From Populus alba (Eukaryota; Streptophyta; Magnoliopsida; Malpighiales; Salicaceae), in assembly GCF_005239225.2 (NCBI RefSeq), contig NC_133301.1, positions 15,562,318 to 15,626,317 on the forward strand: DNA of 64,000 nucleotides. Reading direction: 5' to 3'. Each line of letters opens with the position of its first letter. The first letter of the stretch is position 1. The notes under the pieces are model-generated. The model was not told the DNA's origin. It did not search any database and saw nothing but the letters and a program-made list of their open reading frames with translations. Shown piece by piece: positions 33,713 through 45,949 of the stretch. Position numbers and translations under genes: made by a program.

Positions 33713-36700
33713 CTATGAAAACCCAAACTTGGATAAAATGGAAAGAGTGTCCACTGGAAAATAATAGCAAATATTGATGCTCACCTCAATAAAGTGAAAC
33801 CAAGCTCGTCGCCAATATGGATTTATGTATAGAATTGTACCTATCACCAGCAGCACCATGATGTATGCAACCCAAAAGGTCACATAGAAAACCTCCATAT
33901 CTATGAAGCCACCATTATCTTCATTGTTCGTTGAAGTTGGCATTGGTGATGGTGGCATAGCCGCACCACATATTTTGGGTAGCGGTTCTCCACAAAGAAA
34001 AGGGTTGTCCTTGTAGCAGCTCTCCTCAAACGTGGCAAATTGTGCAACTCTCGTAGGAGTCTTACCGGACAAATTATTGTGAGCCACACTAAAAACTTCT
34101 AGAGAAAATAGTTCAGTAAGTCGAGGTGGGATTTCTCCATCCAGTTTGTTGTAGGAAAGATCCAAGCTCTCTATTTCCTTTAAGTTTGAAAATGTTGGTG
34201 GAATTGGTCCGGTCAAATTGTTGTGCGAAAGGTTCAATCCCTTAATCATACTGAGGTTTCCAATTTCAAGAGGAATCTCTCCTGTGAAATTGTTGCATGA
34301 GAGATCAATTCCCTTGAAGTACCAGATAATGTTGCCTGTATAAGAAAGGGACACGTTCTTCGTTGTAAACTCGAAGGATTGTTGTGATGAGGACATAGAA
34401 TCATGAGAATTGTATTGTAGTGGGAAAGGATGAGTAGATATCATCCAAGAGAGGATGTTACCAGAAAGGTGATTGTGAGAAAGATCAATCAAGGTTAATT
34501 GGTCCAACCTGGATAATTGAATTGGGATTTCACCTTCAAGATTGTTATAACTCAAGAGTAGAAATCTCAAGTTAGATAGCCCGCCAATCCATTCTGGAAT
34601 TCTACCAGTTAAATTATTATGGGAAAGATCTAATGCCAATATCTGAGAGGAGCCATTAAATGTCATTGTGATTGGCGCTTGCAACTTATTTCTAGACAAA
34701 TAAACATATCTCAAATTTGAAGAAGTGCTAAACCTAGGTGGTAAACGACCAGAGAAATTGTTCCCTGATAAGTCCAAGAATTCAAGAGAAGACATATTCC
34801 ATATCCATCCAGGGATCTGCCCTTGCAAACTGTTGTTCGAAAGTATTCTTCCAGTCAAAAAATTGTTGGATAGGTCTAACTCAAACAACGAGCTCATGTT
34901 ACCCAACGAGGAAGGAATGCTTCCATTGAAACCATTATCAAACATCTCTAAGACTTCTAACCCTGGCAAACGATCTCCGATTTCTGAAGGGATTTGGCCT
35001 TGGAAGTGATTCATGGATATACTTAGGAATGACAAATTCACATGAGAATTCTTTGGCAACAAAAATGGACCCGAAAGAGAACAGTTTTCTAAATAAAGTC
35101 CAAGTAGGTATGTGTTGTTCTCAATCAACCAATTTGGAAACTCTCCCTTTATTTGGATGTTTTTAAGATCCAAATATTGCAGGCTGAACTGATGGTAGAG
35201 GAATTTGGGAAATGCTCCTGCACCTTGTCCATGACCACTCAAAAAAAGGGACTTTAACTGGAACTTTGGGCTCAGATTATGATCATCTTCTTCTGCGAAT
35301 ATTTCATTACTTGAACCATCAAAAGACTTGAGTTTTGAAAGGTTGTATAATGGGCTCATTGACATAGGGATCATGAAGTGATTGTAAGAGAGATCTAGTA
35401 GTTGAAGGGAAGTCAAATTTGCTAGACATGGAGGCAAGATACCACTAAGATTATTGTCGTTGATATATAGCACTTGGAGATGATGTAAGTCGCATAGGCC
35501 TGGTCACATTATAATTTAGAGAAAATTAAAACTTTGAGTGTCTAATAGAAAGTACATAACCTAGAGAGAGAATAAGAGTCATCAACCTTACCCTGAGCTG
35601 TAGGTATTTGGCCATCTAGTTTGCAGCTCCCCAAAATCAAAGTTTTAAGAGAGGTCATTGTTCCGATGGATTGTAAGATGTTGTTATCGAGAGTATTCAA
35701 ACTCAAATCTAAGTATTCCAAGTTCTTGAGATTAAGAAAGCCTACCACAATCAATTAAACAAGAAATTATAACCGCGTAGAAGTAATTAATTATAAAGGA
35801 AATGAAAGAGCAAGAGTGAACAACCTTACCTTGGGTTGTAGGTATTTGGCCATCTAGTTTGCAGCTCCTCAAATCTAAGTATTCCAAGTTCTTGAGATTA
35901 AAAAAGCCTGCCACAATCAAGTAAACAAGAAATTATAATCGTGTAAAAGGAATTAATTATAAAGGAAATGAAAGAGCAAGAGTGATCAACCTTACCTTGG
36001 GTTGTAGGTATTTGGCCATTTAGATTGCAACCCTCCAATTTCAATATTTTAAGAGAGGTCATTGTTCCGATGGCTTGGAAGATGCTGTTATTGAGAGTAT
36101 TGTAACTCAAATCCAAGTATTCCAAGTTCATGAGATCAAGGAAGCCTGCCATGATCAATTAAACAAGAAATTATAATCGCGTAAAAGGAATTAATTATAA
36201 AGGAAATGAAAGAGCAAGAGTGATCAACCTTACCTTGGGTTGTAGGTATTTGGCCATTTAGACTGCAACCCTCCAATTTCAATGTTTTAAGAGAGGTCAT
36301 TATTTCGATGGCTTGGAAGATGCTGTTATTGAGAGTATTGTAACTCAAATCCAAGTATTCCAAGTTCATGAGATCAAGGAAGCCTGCCACGATCAATTAA
36401 ACAAGAAATTATATTAGTGTAGAAGGAATTAAAATTAGAAATAATTCATTACTTATTAATCATGGCTAAAAAAACTAAAAACATAAAGTTAAGTGTAGAA
36501 ATTGTACTCTCCATTTAAGAGAAGGATTTTTTATACATCTAATATATTCTCCTAAAAATAACACTCTCTATGTATGAAGTTACCTTTTCATTAAAGAAAT
36601 TATTGTTTTTTATGTTATCATTTTATTTACATTACACTAAAATAATGTTGAGAGAGGGGGGGGGGAAATTAAATTGAAATATTATTTATATTAAATGGAT

Positions 36701-38470
36701 AGTAGAATTTTTAAATAATAAAGATTTCAATTGATTTAATTTCTAAATTTGAGATTTAATTGTCTCTCCAAGACTTATTTAGTAGGTTGTTAAAACATAA
36801 AAGAAGAAATCTATACAGATACCTAATTGTAGCAGGTATAGAAAGAAATAAAATGATCAATAATAAGTAATAGTGGAGTTGAAATTTGTTAATTTACCTC
36901 CAGAAAGTACAGTGCCATTAAGTGCATACAATGATAGATTTTTTAGAGAAGGCAGTGCTCCAAGGCTTTGAAGAGAGTGTTCATCTAGAGAACAATAGTC
37001 CAGATACAACATTTCCAAGGAGCTTAAATTTTGAATCTCTGTTTGTTAAAAAGCAGCAAATTGAAATTTTTAATTAAACCCAAATATATAAACATCACTA
37101 TATATAATATAATATATCACTTATTATCACCTAAATATTCTCCCTCTAAAATCATTGTAGCTCAGATAAAGTGTCGTGAGGTTTGGGAATGCTTCTAATG
37201 ATTGCAGTAACTGAAAGCTACTTCCATAGGTTGTGATATTTTCTAGGGATAGAGTATTCAAGTTACTTGGACCTGCAAGTTAGTTAGGGAAAAACATACA
37301 AAAGCAAAGATAATTAATATTGTTGGATGGGCTCATCATCATGACGCTAACAAATAAGTAATGTGAATGTGTTACTAATTACCCTTTTGAGGCTACCAAT
37401 TTGTTAATATTGTTGCCGCCAAATACAAGGTCTCCAAGGTGCTCAGAGATTCTTGATATTTATATAAAAAAAACAGTTAATTAATTAACTACAACCCAAA
37501 ATTGTGGCTTTTTTAAATTTAATTTAATAGATATTGTGTTAATTAAAATTGAATATTTATAAAAATAATAGTATATAAAAAAACTAACCTTCTAAATCTA
37601 TGAACCCCTCCAGTCTATTATAATCTAAATATAATAATTTAAGAGACGAAAATCCCTTCATAGATGATAAAATTCTGTTATTGATGCTATTAAATCCCAA
37701 GTCAAGGATCTCCAAATTGCTCAATCTTGATAGTTCATAACCACCTATATAAAATAAAAAAATAAAATTAAGACTTCATGTAAAGAATAAAAAAGATATT
37801 ATTGGAGTAATTTAATTATGATTGATCAAGAGGCATGTAATTGTTACAGTGAAGGTTAAGGTGGTGAAAGTGAAAATAAAAAGAGTAATTGTTAAAGTGA
37901 CGGTATATGTCTATGTAATGATTATAATAAAATAGGCAATTTAATAATACATGTTGTGGAATTAAACAACACCTTGTTACTAGACATGATTTCTATTTCT
38001 TCGATGATGAATTACTTACTGTGGAGAACTAAAATTAATGATACTAATTAAACAACACCTTATTTGATTAATTCTAAGAAAATAAAAGTAATATAAATAT
38101 TTTGTAATACTTAAGAGAGCAAACCTTTGTTCTCAACCCAACCAGCTATACTATTACCGTGCAAGGAGAGAACCTTGAGTTGTTGGAAAGGAAGGAACAA
38201 GGAGGCATTTAAGTACCAATCCCCCAGCTCCTGGCTCCTCACGCGCCCAAGATCGAGTGCGGTGACTCGACCTGTACTGCTGTCGCAGATAATACTTTCC
38301 CAAGAACAACAGCTGGCGTGGGCTATTCTCCAGGAGGGAAGGGAGGTGCCATTGGGATAGTTAAGAGAATGTTTGAGGTGCAAGAGAGCGATCCTCTCTT
38401 CCTCCAAGCAACCAAGAGGATGCCATGCTTGCAGGGAAAGCATCAGAATGAGTAACAGTACCGTCAACAT
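33713..38470 (-). CDS. LRR receptor-like protein (Cf-9/RLP type), multi-exon, probably broken
   Basis: Family role: a plasma-membrane receptor without a kinase domain that senses extracellular ligands with co-receptor kinases. Exons (minus): 38470-38125, 37744-37589, 37451-37383, 37272-37131, 37038-36898, 36383-36234, 36145-35996, 35907-35830, 35741-35592, 35499-33713. Exon 1 gives a signal peptide (MLTVLLLILMLSLQ) and the LRR N-cap (CLEEERIALLHLK…CCSWESIIC). Exons 2 to 9 encode LRRs. The last exon holds more LRRs, an island (about SSSQQSFEFTTKN), the capping Cys pair (PFLCGEPLPKIC), an acidic stretch, one membrane helix (VAYIMVLLVIGTILYI) and a short basic tail (YWRRAWFHF). Odd: exon 3 seems to lack a base, giving a stop in the running frame (…TNW*), exon 4 seems to have an extra T before its donor, and in exon 10 the LRR series jumps from FLTGRI to LSNNSLQGQIP, a likely loss of several LRRs. 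Exon ends come from splice sites and LRR phase and are approximate. Confidence 0.85.
35592..36383 (-). repeat. Tandem array of four LRR exons with their introns
   Basis: Four consecutive exon+intron units of the RLP gene are near copies. Exons 36234-36383, 35996-36145 and 35592-35741 are each 150 bp; exon 35830-35907 is 78 bp, short by exactly 72 bp, the length of one 24-residue LRR. The introns after them (GTAAGGTTG…, then GAGCAAGAG read on plus) are also near-identical, so whole exon-intron units were duplicated. All four exons have lengths divisible by three and the same phase, so gain or loss of a unit keeps the frame. Confidence 0.93.
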
Positions 38471-38474
38471 CTTA

Positions 38475-40900
38475 ATATCACAATATAAACCAAGAGGAGG
38501 GAAGGTTGGATCAATTAATATTTGTTATAGAGGACAGCTAGCGAGGCTTTCATTTATAGAGGACTTCACGGGCCCACCTCCTAGAAACGATTATCTGGCA
38601 AGTAGAGACCGTTGGAAAAAACTGCATGATGGCAATCGTCTCCCATCCCCTCTCGTGGAGACCCATCTCATGGAAAAAACAATTGATAGCATTAATGGTC
38701 TCTCATAGACCCCTTAATTTCCACAAAAGACTTTGACTTGGGGTCAACTTTTCAGGCTTTCATTTATTTGTTTTTCTTATTCCTTTTTAATTAAAGTTTT
38801 TAGTTGTTCAATTTAATTCTTATTCTTTTAATTATTATTTATTTTATTTAAAATATTTTATAAAATTATAATTATTTTTTCAAAAAATTTATCTATCAAA
38901 TTTATTGGTCTCCATTATTTTAATTATATTTACTTTATTTAAGATAATTTTATAAAATTATATATATTTTCAATTTATTTTCGTTCAACTTTTTAATTTG
39001 TAAGATTTATTATTTATTTTATGAGATTTTTTTTATTTAAGTATATGTATTATTTTTTTATTTAATTATTTCTAGTATGTTTTTGAATTTACAAACTAGT
39101 TTTTGTCCACAAGTTTTTAGAATATCTTGATGTACACCTATCTCTTGAATTTTTTTTCCACTTTTTATTTTAAGTCATTGTTTTATGGTTTTTTTTCACT
39201 TATTAACCCACATAATTCTTTTATTTATTTGATTACATTTGTGTATAAAGTTCTCTTTGTCTCTCATCTCACAAAAAATTCTCTTCTATTTTCTCAATCA
39301 AACCCCTAAATTCCCAATTAAACCAAAGTTTTTCCACGAACCCATCTCATGGGAAAAAAACATGATGGTTGGAAATGGTCTCACGGCCTCATCTTGAGGA
39401 AAAAGCAATGCTACCGGGGACCAAAGTGCAGATAGCAATGGTCTTAACAGACTCATAAATGCGTGATGGTGATCGCGTGTCGGACCATCCCGAGAAAAAA
39501 AATATATAATACCTGGAACTAGACGATTGCCACAGTTATAGTGATATATTTAAACTGTTAGAGATATACAGTAGTTTAGGGAATTTTATTAAATATATTA
39601 TATTAATATAAGAGGTGCGTCCTTAAGATAAATAAAAAAACTTTTATTTAGTTTTTTAATTAATATACAACCTAACTATTGATATATGTTTCTGTTGAAT
39701 ACGATAGATTTGGAGCTAAAATCCTAAAAAATATCAGCAGCAAGGATGGTCCGACAAGTTTATTTAGTTAATAAAAACTGGTAAATTTTGTTTTTTTCAA
39801 CATTTTACTTCTATTAAATATAGTATTTTAATCAAGGATAGGGACTCTTTTCTCAAGGATTGAAGTTGGTATACTTTCAGCTTTGGAAAAGGAGTATATT
39901 TTCAGCTTATGGAACTTGTGAAGCACAACGGATTACTTGAGGTGAGCTTATTTAGGGACAAAGGATCATAGAGAAGACTTGACTTGGTGTGCCTAGCATT
40001 AACCTTTTATTCATGTTTTTTCTTTCCAAAAAAAAAAAAAAAGCACCTTGGCTTGGGGTCAACGTTTTAAGATGGAACATAAATTTAGATATAATTTAGA
40101 TTAATTACTTTTATGCAATTCAATATTTTTTTTTACTCTATGGTCATGATGAACATGATTTTCTTAAGCTAAGCAGATAACTCATGTCACATTCACATGA
40201 TATGTTTAAATATTTGTAATATGTATAAATTTTGAATTTAATATTAATAGTTATAAAGTTTGATAAATTCACAAATTAATATAATAGGTTTTAATATTTA
40301 TTTTTAATATATATAAATAAAAGATAGTTAATATTGTTAAGTCATACATGTTGCTAGAAAGCATTAAGGTCTCACAGACCCACCTCGTGGAAAAACAATT
40401 GATAACATTAATGGTCTCGCGGTCAACCAACCCACTCACCATATTATGGAAAAATTGCAGATGGCATTAATGGTCTCTCACAAACCCATCTTACACTGCA
40501 AAATAGCTGGCTACCGTTAACCTTTCATTCAATGTTTTTTTTTTCCACAAAAAACTGACTTGAGGTAGCTAGCTAGCATTAATGTTTTTTTCTTTTCCAC
40601 AAAAGACTTTGACTTGGGGTCAACTTTTCAGTTCATTACTTTTATGGAATTCAATTTTATTTTACTATGTGATTTTATACTACTTAAAATCTTGAATTGA
40701 CAAGGTCTTGCGTCTATCTACTAGACCTGTCAAAGATTTTTGAACTATAAAATATAGATAAATTTAAAATAAATATTTGTTTACAATAGTTTGAGAGTGA
40801 AATAGAGTAAAATTTATATTTTTAAATGAAAAAAATACATAACATGTTCCCACTATTTTTGTATTTTATATCATGGTAATTAAATGTTACATATTAACAT
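38475..40900. other. RLP upstream region and spacer with scattered repeats
   Basis: Directly upstream of the RLP start. It contains several copies of a motif like GATAGCATTAATGGTCTC with CCCATCTC.TGGAAAAA (38590-38710, 39335-39450, 40370-40500), and two copies of ACAAAAGACTTTGACTTGGGGTCAACTTTTCAG (38725-38757, 40598-40631). No gene seen; 38800-39330 is nearly pure AT. Confidence 0.6.
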
Positions 40901-41184
40901 AAATAAGGTGACTGTAAATTAGCGGCACAGGTAGTTCTTACATAATATGATGCTTCTCTTCAACCAAGGATATTCATTAGCATAATGATTATAATTCAAA
41001 GTCGATTGTTTCCTTGCCAAAATATATATAATTAAAAGGATAACCTCGACTCTTTTATAACCATGTTCTGCTTATCATCCTTTATTAATTTTAGAATAAT
41101 ATAATTGCCAACATATTATTAGTTTTTTTATTTTTTGTGATCACTTGATACCTTCAAATCAGTTTTAAAGTTTTGAGATTCACG

Positions 41185-41690
41185 CCTCTTTTGTTTGCTG
41201 AAAAATAATTTTTTTTTGTTAAAGTGAATTCCAGAAAAGTAAAATTATTTTCTGATGTTTGGTAGTATAATGAAAAATAAGTTGGAAAACACTCTCCAGT
41301 ATTTTGGTTGTCACGGAAAATGACCTAGAAAATAACTTATTAATGTTTTATTTTTTTTAGTTTATTAAAATAATGAAGAACAAATCTTACAAATTAAAAA
41401 GTTAAATGATAATGAAATTAAATTTTTTATATATAAATTATCTCAAATAAAATATAATAATAAAAATAACTTGTAAATTCAAAACGGTCATAAAAAAAAT
41501 ATAAAATTTAAATAAACTTTGAGAAATTCAAAATAAACTTGATGATGATGAATAAACATAATAATAAAAGGAGTATAAGAAAAATATTTTAAATTAATTT
41601 AATTTTTTTAATTATAAATAAATTTTAAAAAAATAAAAAAATAAGTTCTAAAAAAACTACTTTTCAGTAAATAAAATAAAGTCTGTCATA
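41185..41690. mobile_element. Candidate MITE with imperfect inverted ends
   Basis: The left end TTTGTTTGCTGAAAAATAATTTTTTT is an imperfect inverted repeat of the right end (reverse complement TTATTTACTGAAAAGTAGTTTTTTT). The left subterminal GTGAATTCCAGAAAAGTAAA…TTTGGTAGTATAATGAAAAA resembles a common plant MITE family as I recall it. No clean target duplication was found. Confidence 0.5.
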
Positions 41691-42126
41691 AGTCTTAGAA
41701 TTAATTAGTGGGTTGGAGAGGCGGGGAAAAAAACACGTTTGTTCTATTTTCTTCAATTTATCTATAACTTGACTTGGGGTCAACGCATTAAGAAGGAATA
41801 TAAGTTTCAGTTAATTACTTCATTTTATGCAATTCATTTTTTTTTTTTGGTTGGAAAATTTGTTGCAAGTGTCCTCTCCATCAAAATCTTTTTTGTTTTT
41901 CCATTAAAATAATTATTCCGTGTACCCTTGAATAATTAGGAATATTAAAATACAGTTGAAAGGATTATTATATATTCAATGATCATTTAATATCTTTATA
42001 CAATTAGTTTCAAGCTTTGAGATATAAGTTCATAGCTCTTTTCTCTTTAAAGACAACAAATATACCACAAGATTAAAAACTATTTTATATTTCATTAAAA
42101 TAAATAAATAAATTAATGAAGAAAGT

Positions 42127-42475
42127 TTGCAAAATCATTTCTTGACAAAAACATCTCACCCACCTCTTAGCCCCTTCAAATCCTTCACCCCTTGTGCCCT
42201 TGCAAAGACTTGCCCGCAGGGTAAATTCTAAAACTTGGGGGCATCTTTTTATATGGGAATTTTGAGTCATAACTTGGTGTTTGTCTATGTATATACATGT
42301 TTAATTCTTTTGATTCATATGCAAAAATAACTTCAATAACGTCCAAGGAGAAAAATTTAATTACCAAAAAGAAATGGCAATACGTACGTGGCCATTTTTA
42401 TTTTTTTTTAGTTCTGATGAGATTTTTGCTCATAACTTCCAGGGTTGGAAACTTCGTTGTCCCAAACCTTGCTAA
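42127..42475 (+). pseudogene. RPN13 fragment (intron plus exon start)
   Basis: Parallels 21205-21545 of the RPN13 pseudogene across the intron and into the following exon (GGTTGGAAACTTCGTTGTCCCAAACCTTG), then ends. Some positions look closer to a normal RPN13 exon (CTTCGTTGTCCC) than the 21.5-kb copy does. It is too short and has no other exons, so it is a duplication shard. Confidence 0.75.
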
Positions 42476-42479
42476 TAAA

Positions 42480-42655
42480 ATTATAGAGTATAAATGTATT
42501 TTTTTAATTAAAATTACATTTTTTGATTATATATATATATATTTTTTTTTGAGAAAAAAACGGGTTTTTAATTATTAGTATCATAGTTTATTTGAATTAA
42601 AAACAATAATTAGAAAAAATATTCAATAACAAATATAATAACTTGAACTAAGAAG

Positions 42656-42695
<40 letters not shown>

Positions 42696-43220
42696 TTATA
42701 TATAAGCAAAAACAAAATTGTTTTATTCATGTTTTTTTTTTTTTAAAAAAAACAGGTTTCTTTTTATGAGAAGCATTGGACTAAAGGAACTTTGTAAAAT
42801 AAGAGGATCAAGTTAAATTTTTTCGCTCCAAAAATATGTCATTTCAATTGAAAAAACAAAATACTAACCAGACTTTGAAATCCCAAGTAAATATTTTTGA
42901 GGCATCATCCTTGTATCACCCATAAAAAAAAAACTAATTCTGCTCAACTTTAATCTTCTATATCCAACAAAATGTCAACAGAACTTTTTTCATCACAGGA
43001 AAAATTTGAGCTTCGGATTGAACCAAAAAAGGATCATAAATGGGTTGGAAAACTGACATGACAAGTTTCACAAACTTAGCACACAATATTTGTTGATGTG
43101 GCTGGGAAACACAAAAAGTAGTGAAAGAAACAGGCCTTATGAATAAGAATACTAAAACATTGAAATGTATTTGTAAAATATAAGGAACTGCAGAAAGAAT
43201 AGGGCATTAACATACAGAAA
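42480..43220. other. AT-rich spacer with TA microsatellite
   Basis: Contains a (TA)n tract at about 42659-42705. Where the remaining exons of the pseudouridine synthase should lie, nothing recognisable is present. Confidence 0.6.
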
Positions 43221-43221
43221 G

Positions 43222-44549
43222 AACAAACTTGTTGAAGAGCTGACACTCCTTTGTCAGTGCGCCCAGCAACACTAGCACAGCCTTCTAATGGCTTACATTT
43301 TTCTTTAGCTTGTTGAGCTTTCTTCTCATCAACAAATCTTCCAAGAGACTTTTCCACTAAGCTGAAAGACACCGGAGAAGTGAAACAGAAGAACATGAAA
43401 ACAAATCCAAATAAAAAATAAATTATGAATTCGCTAAACTCAATTCCCTGGAATCATTTTTAAAGGAAAAAAAAAGGTAAATCCAAAGAAATTAAGAAAA
43501 AATTATTGGGGCATTTTGGCACAAACATAAAAACATACCCAGATAACTGCATCCATCAAATATTTGAATGCAAAACAGTGTAATTTAGACCAAAAGCCTC
43601 TCTAACAGTATTCATATCATACAGATTATCCAATTAGCGTAAATTTCTCGAGTCCAAAAAATCATTTCTAAAACCTCAATGCAATAGAGACCACCAAAAA
43701 AAATGGAAGTAACCATCTGATTTCCTTTGAGACATAATAGATGCCTGTTTGCCCAAAACCTCATTACTAGTCGTGGAGAAAAGGAGCAAGATATGAGGCA
43801 ACACATATTCCGTGTTCAGAACTTGAAACTGGCAAGCAACTCACCCTTGAACGGTATTCAAACCAGGCTGCTTTTGCCAACCATCAAATGAGCCTTGCCC
43901 ACCTCCCAGACTTATCTACATTTTGAAACACCCTCTAATAAATCCAGTTTCAATTAGAAACCTCTTCATTTTATCATCACAATGAACATCATGTGCCTGC
44001 AAACAAAATTCTTTAGCATCATACAACAAAAAATTGCAAGACCACACTGGATGCTTACAAATAACACAATTTATATGCTAAAAATCCAAACTTTTTAAGT
44101 TCCATAGTGAAAAATACCTGAGTTCCAAACAATTCCAACAATGACAATTGCCCATTAACACTTTTGGAGTAAAAATCAACCACTTCTTGCCAAGGCCTTG
44201 CATGCATGAATTCAAAGCTCTCCCTAACACCCCCAAATAATCAAAAAACAAGAAAACCAAGTTTAACTTGATTGAAACTGAAAACCCAGTTCGAGAAATA
44301 TATAAAATCTCAAAAGAAGAAGGAAAGTTTGTAATAAAGATGAGTTCTTTCTTGGTTTTACCTGGCAGTCCACCTTGAAGACTTGCAGGAATCAGTGTGG
44401 TTATATTGGACATAGACTTTGTCGTTTTGAGCTTCCATCACAACTGAGTTTTTAGTAAATCTTCGAGTCTGTTGTTTTGTAGTGATTGGAAGTGATTTCA
44501 GTGTCCGAAGGGATGTCTTTAACATGTCTTCGCCATTAAACTCTTCCAC
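43222..44549 (-). pseudogene. tRNA pseudouridine synthase (TruA family), 5' part only
   Basis: TruA enzymes convert U to pseudouridine in tRNA. Three or four exons are recognisable on the minus strand: an N-terminal exon starting MEEFNGEDMLKTS (44549) and ending SSRWTA (about 44361); a block ESFEFMHARPWQEVVDFYSK with NGQLSLLELFGTQ (about 44225-44118); a block from AHDVHCDDKMKRFLIETGF to GSFDGWQKQPGLNTVQG (about 44000-43848); and LVEKSLGRFVDEKK…AGRTDKGVSALQQVCSF (about 43360-43217). GRTDKGV carries the catalytic Asp. The first two exons read cleanly with consensus splice sites, but a TAG interrupts the third (…CFKM*), and nothing downstream of VCSF is found, so roughly the C-terminal two-thirds are missing. 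A truncated duplicate is the best reading. Confidence 0.82.
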
Positions 44550-45949
44550 TTGAGCTCAAAACATCGAAGGACAAAAATCTTTCGCAAACCAGACAGTGCT
44601 GTCTATAATGACTTTCTCTACCCTTGGTTGAAAGAAAAATTGAGATAGAAATTAGCCCCTTGTATTTCTTAAATATGCAAAGTTTTGCCCTTCTCAATCT
44701 ATTTTTTTTATAAATTAAAACTTTTTTTTTAAAAAACAAATAACAAGAAGGGTAGGGATTTTTTTTTATAAATGAATTTTATGTTACTGTAGTTATTAAA
44801 ATTCCTGTACTTAATTTTCATTAATATTTTTTTAATGTTTAAATTATTTTTGAACAAAACATTATTGAATAATTTTTTAAGATTTTTAAACTAGATTAAT
44901 TTGGTACAAAGTCAAAAGGTTTTTGTCAGTGAGTTCACTCATAAATCAAGTTTAAAATCTATAAAAAAACCAATTTATTTTTTTTTATATTAAAAATAAT
45001 ATCATTTTAAAAACAATCAATAGATTTTAATTGAATTTTATCTAAGTTTTTTCCAAAATTAACTAATTATAGATTAATTCAAGTTTTTGATTAGGTTTTA
45101 TATTATATCAATCCTATTTTTTATTTTAATTGAAATTCCACTTCACCTATAATTATAGTTTTTAAACCCGGTTTCGGTGACTAGGCCTAGTTCAAAGACC
45201 TGGTTCCGGGTTTCGACCGAATCACAGGTCGCTTTTAGTCATTTTTTTTTAAAAAATTAAAATGATGTCGTTTTAGTAAAAAAAAAATCAACAAATGGTT
45301 AATCAGGTCACACTAAATTGTGTTATTTTTTATCTTTTTTCAATTCAATCTAGTTTCATCTTAAATCGACTGAATCTCAAAATTAATCATCTCAGATCGA
45401 ATTTTCAAAAACATACCTACGAACCAAAGTCTCCGGTAATCCTGTGGGGTTATGTCAAGTTTCACAATATATTCATTTCTTTTATTATTATTATTATTAT
45501 TAAAAATTTGGAAGATAATTGTAACAAGGCATCGAGCCCAGAAGGGTAGAGACGTAGAGGCATTTATCCACAAGGCACAAGATAATACAAAATTCCAACC
45601 TAAGCAATTTAGTCTCGGAAAAGGAGCATATCAGGTTTCAGCCCAATAAAAGGACTTACCAAACTTCATATTGATATATTATAAGTTGATTAGTCTTGAT
45701 TTAATAAGATAAAATGAGAAATCCAAAACATGAACTGATTTGAATTTAATTTTTTAATTAAATCAAACAGAATAATTAATTTGCAAAACTTGACCGACTA
45801 ACCTTAATTTTTAGTAATTCAAGTACTTAACCAAACTCATCTAATTAACTCAATAACCAAGACAAAAAAACCATGATTAATTCTAGTTAATTTAAAAAAA
45901 CTAATTTTTTTAATTTGAGTTAATTAATTCTCAAGTTAAGTATGAAAAC
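44550..45949. other. AT-rich spacer
   Basis: No gene recognised. Includes a (TTA)n microsatellite at about 45479-45501. Confidence 0.6.

Noticed and set aside
33901..35009. Short frames on either strand inside the RLP last exon
   Set aside because: Shadows of the long LRR reading frame.
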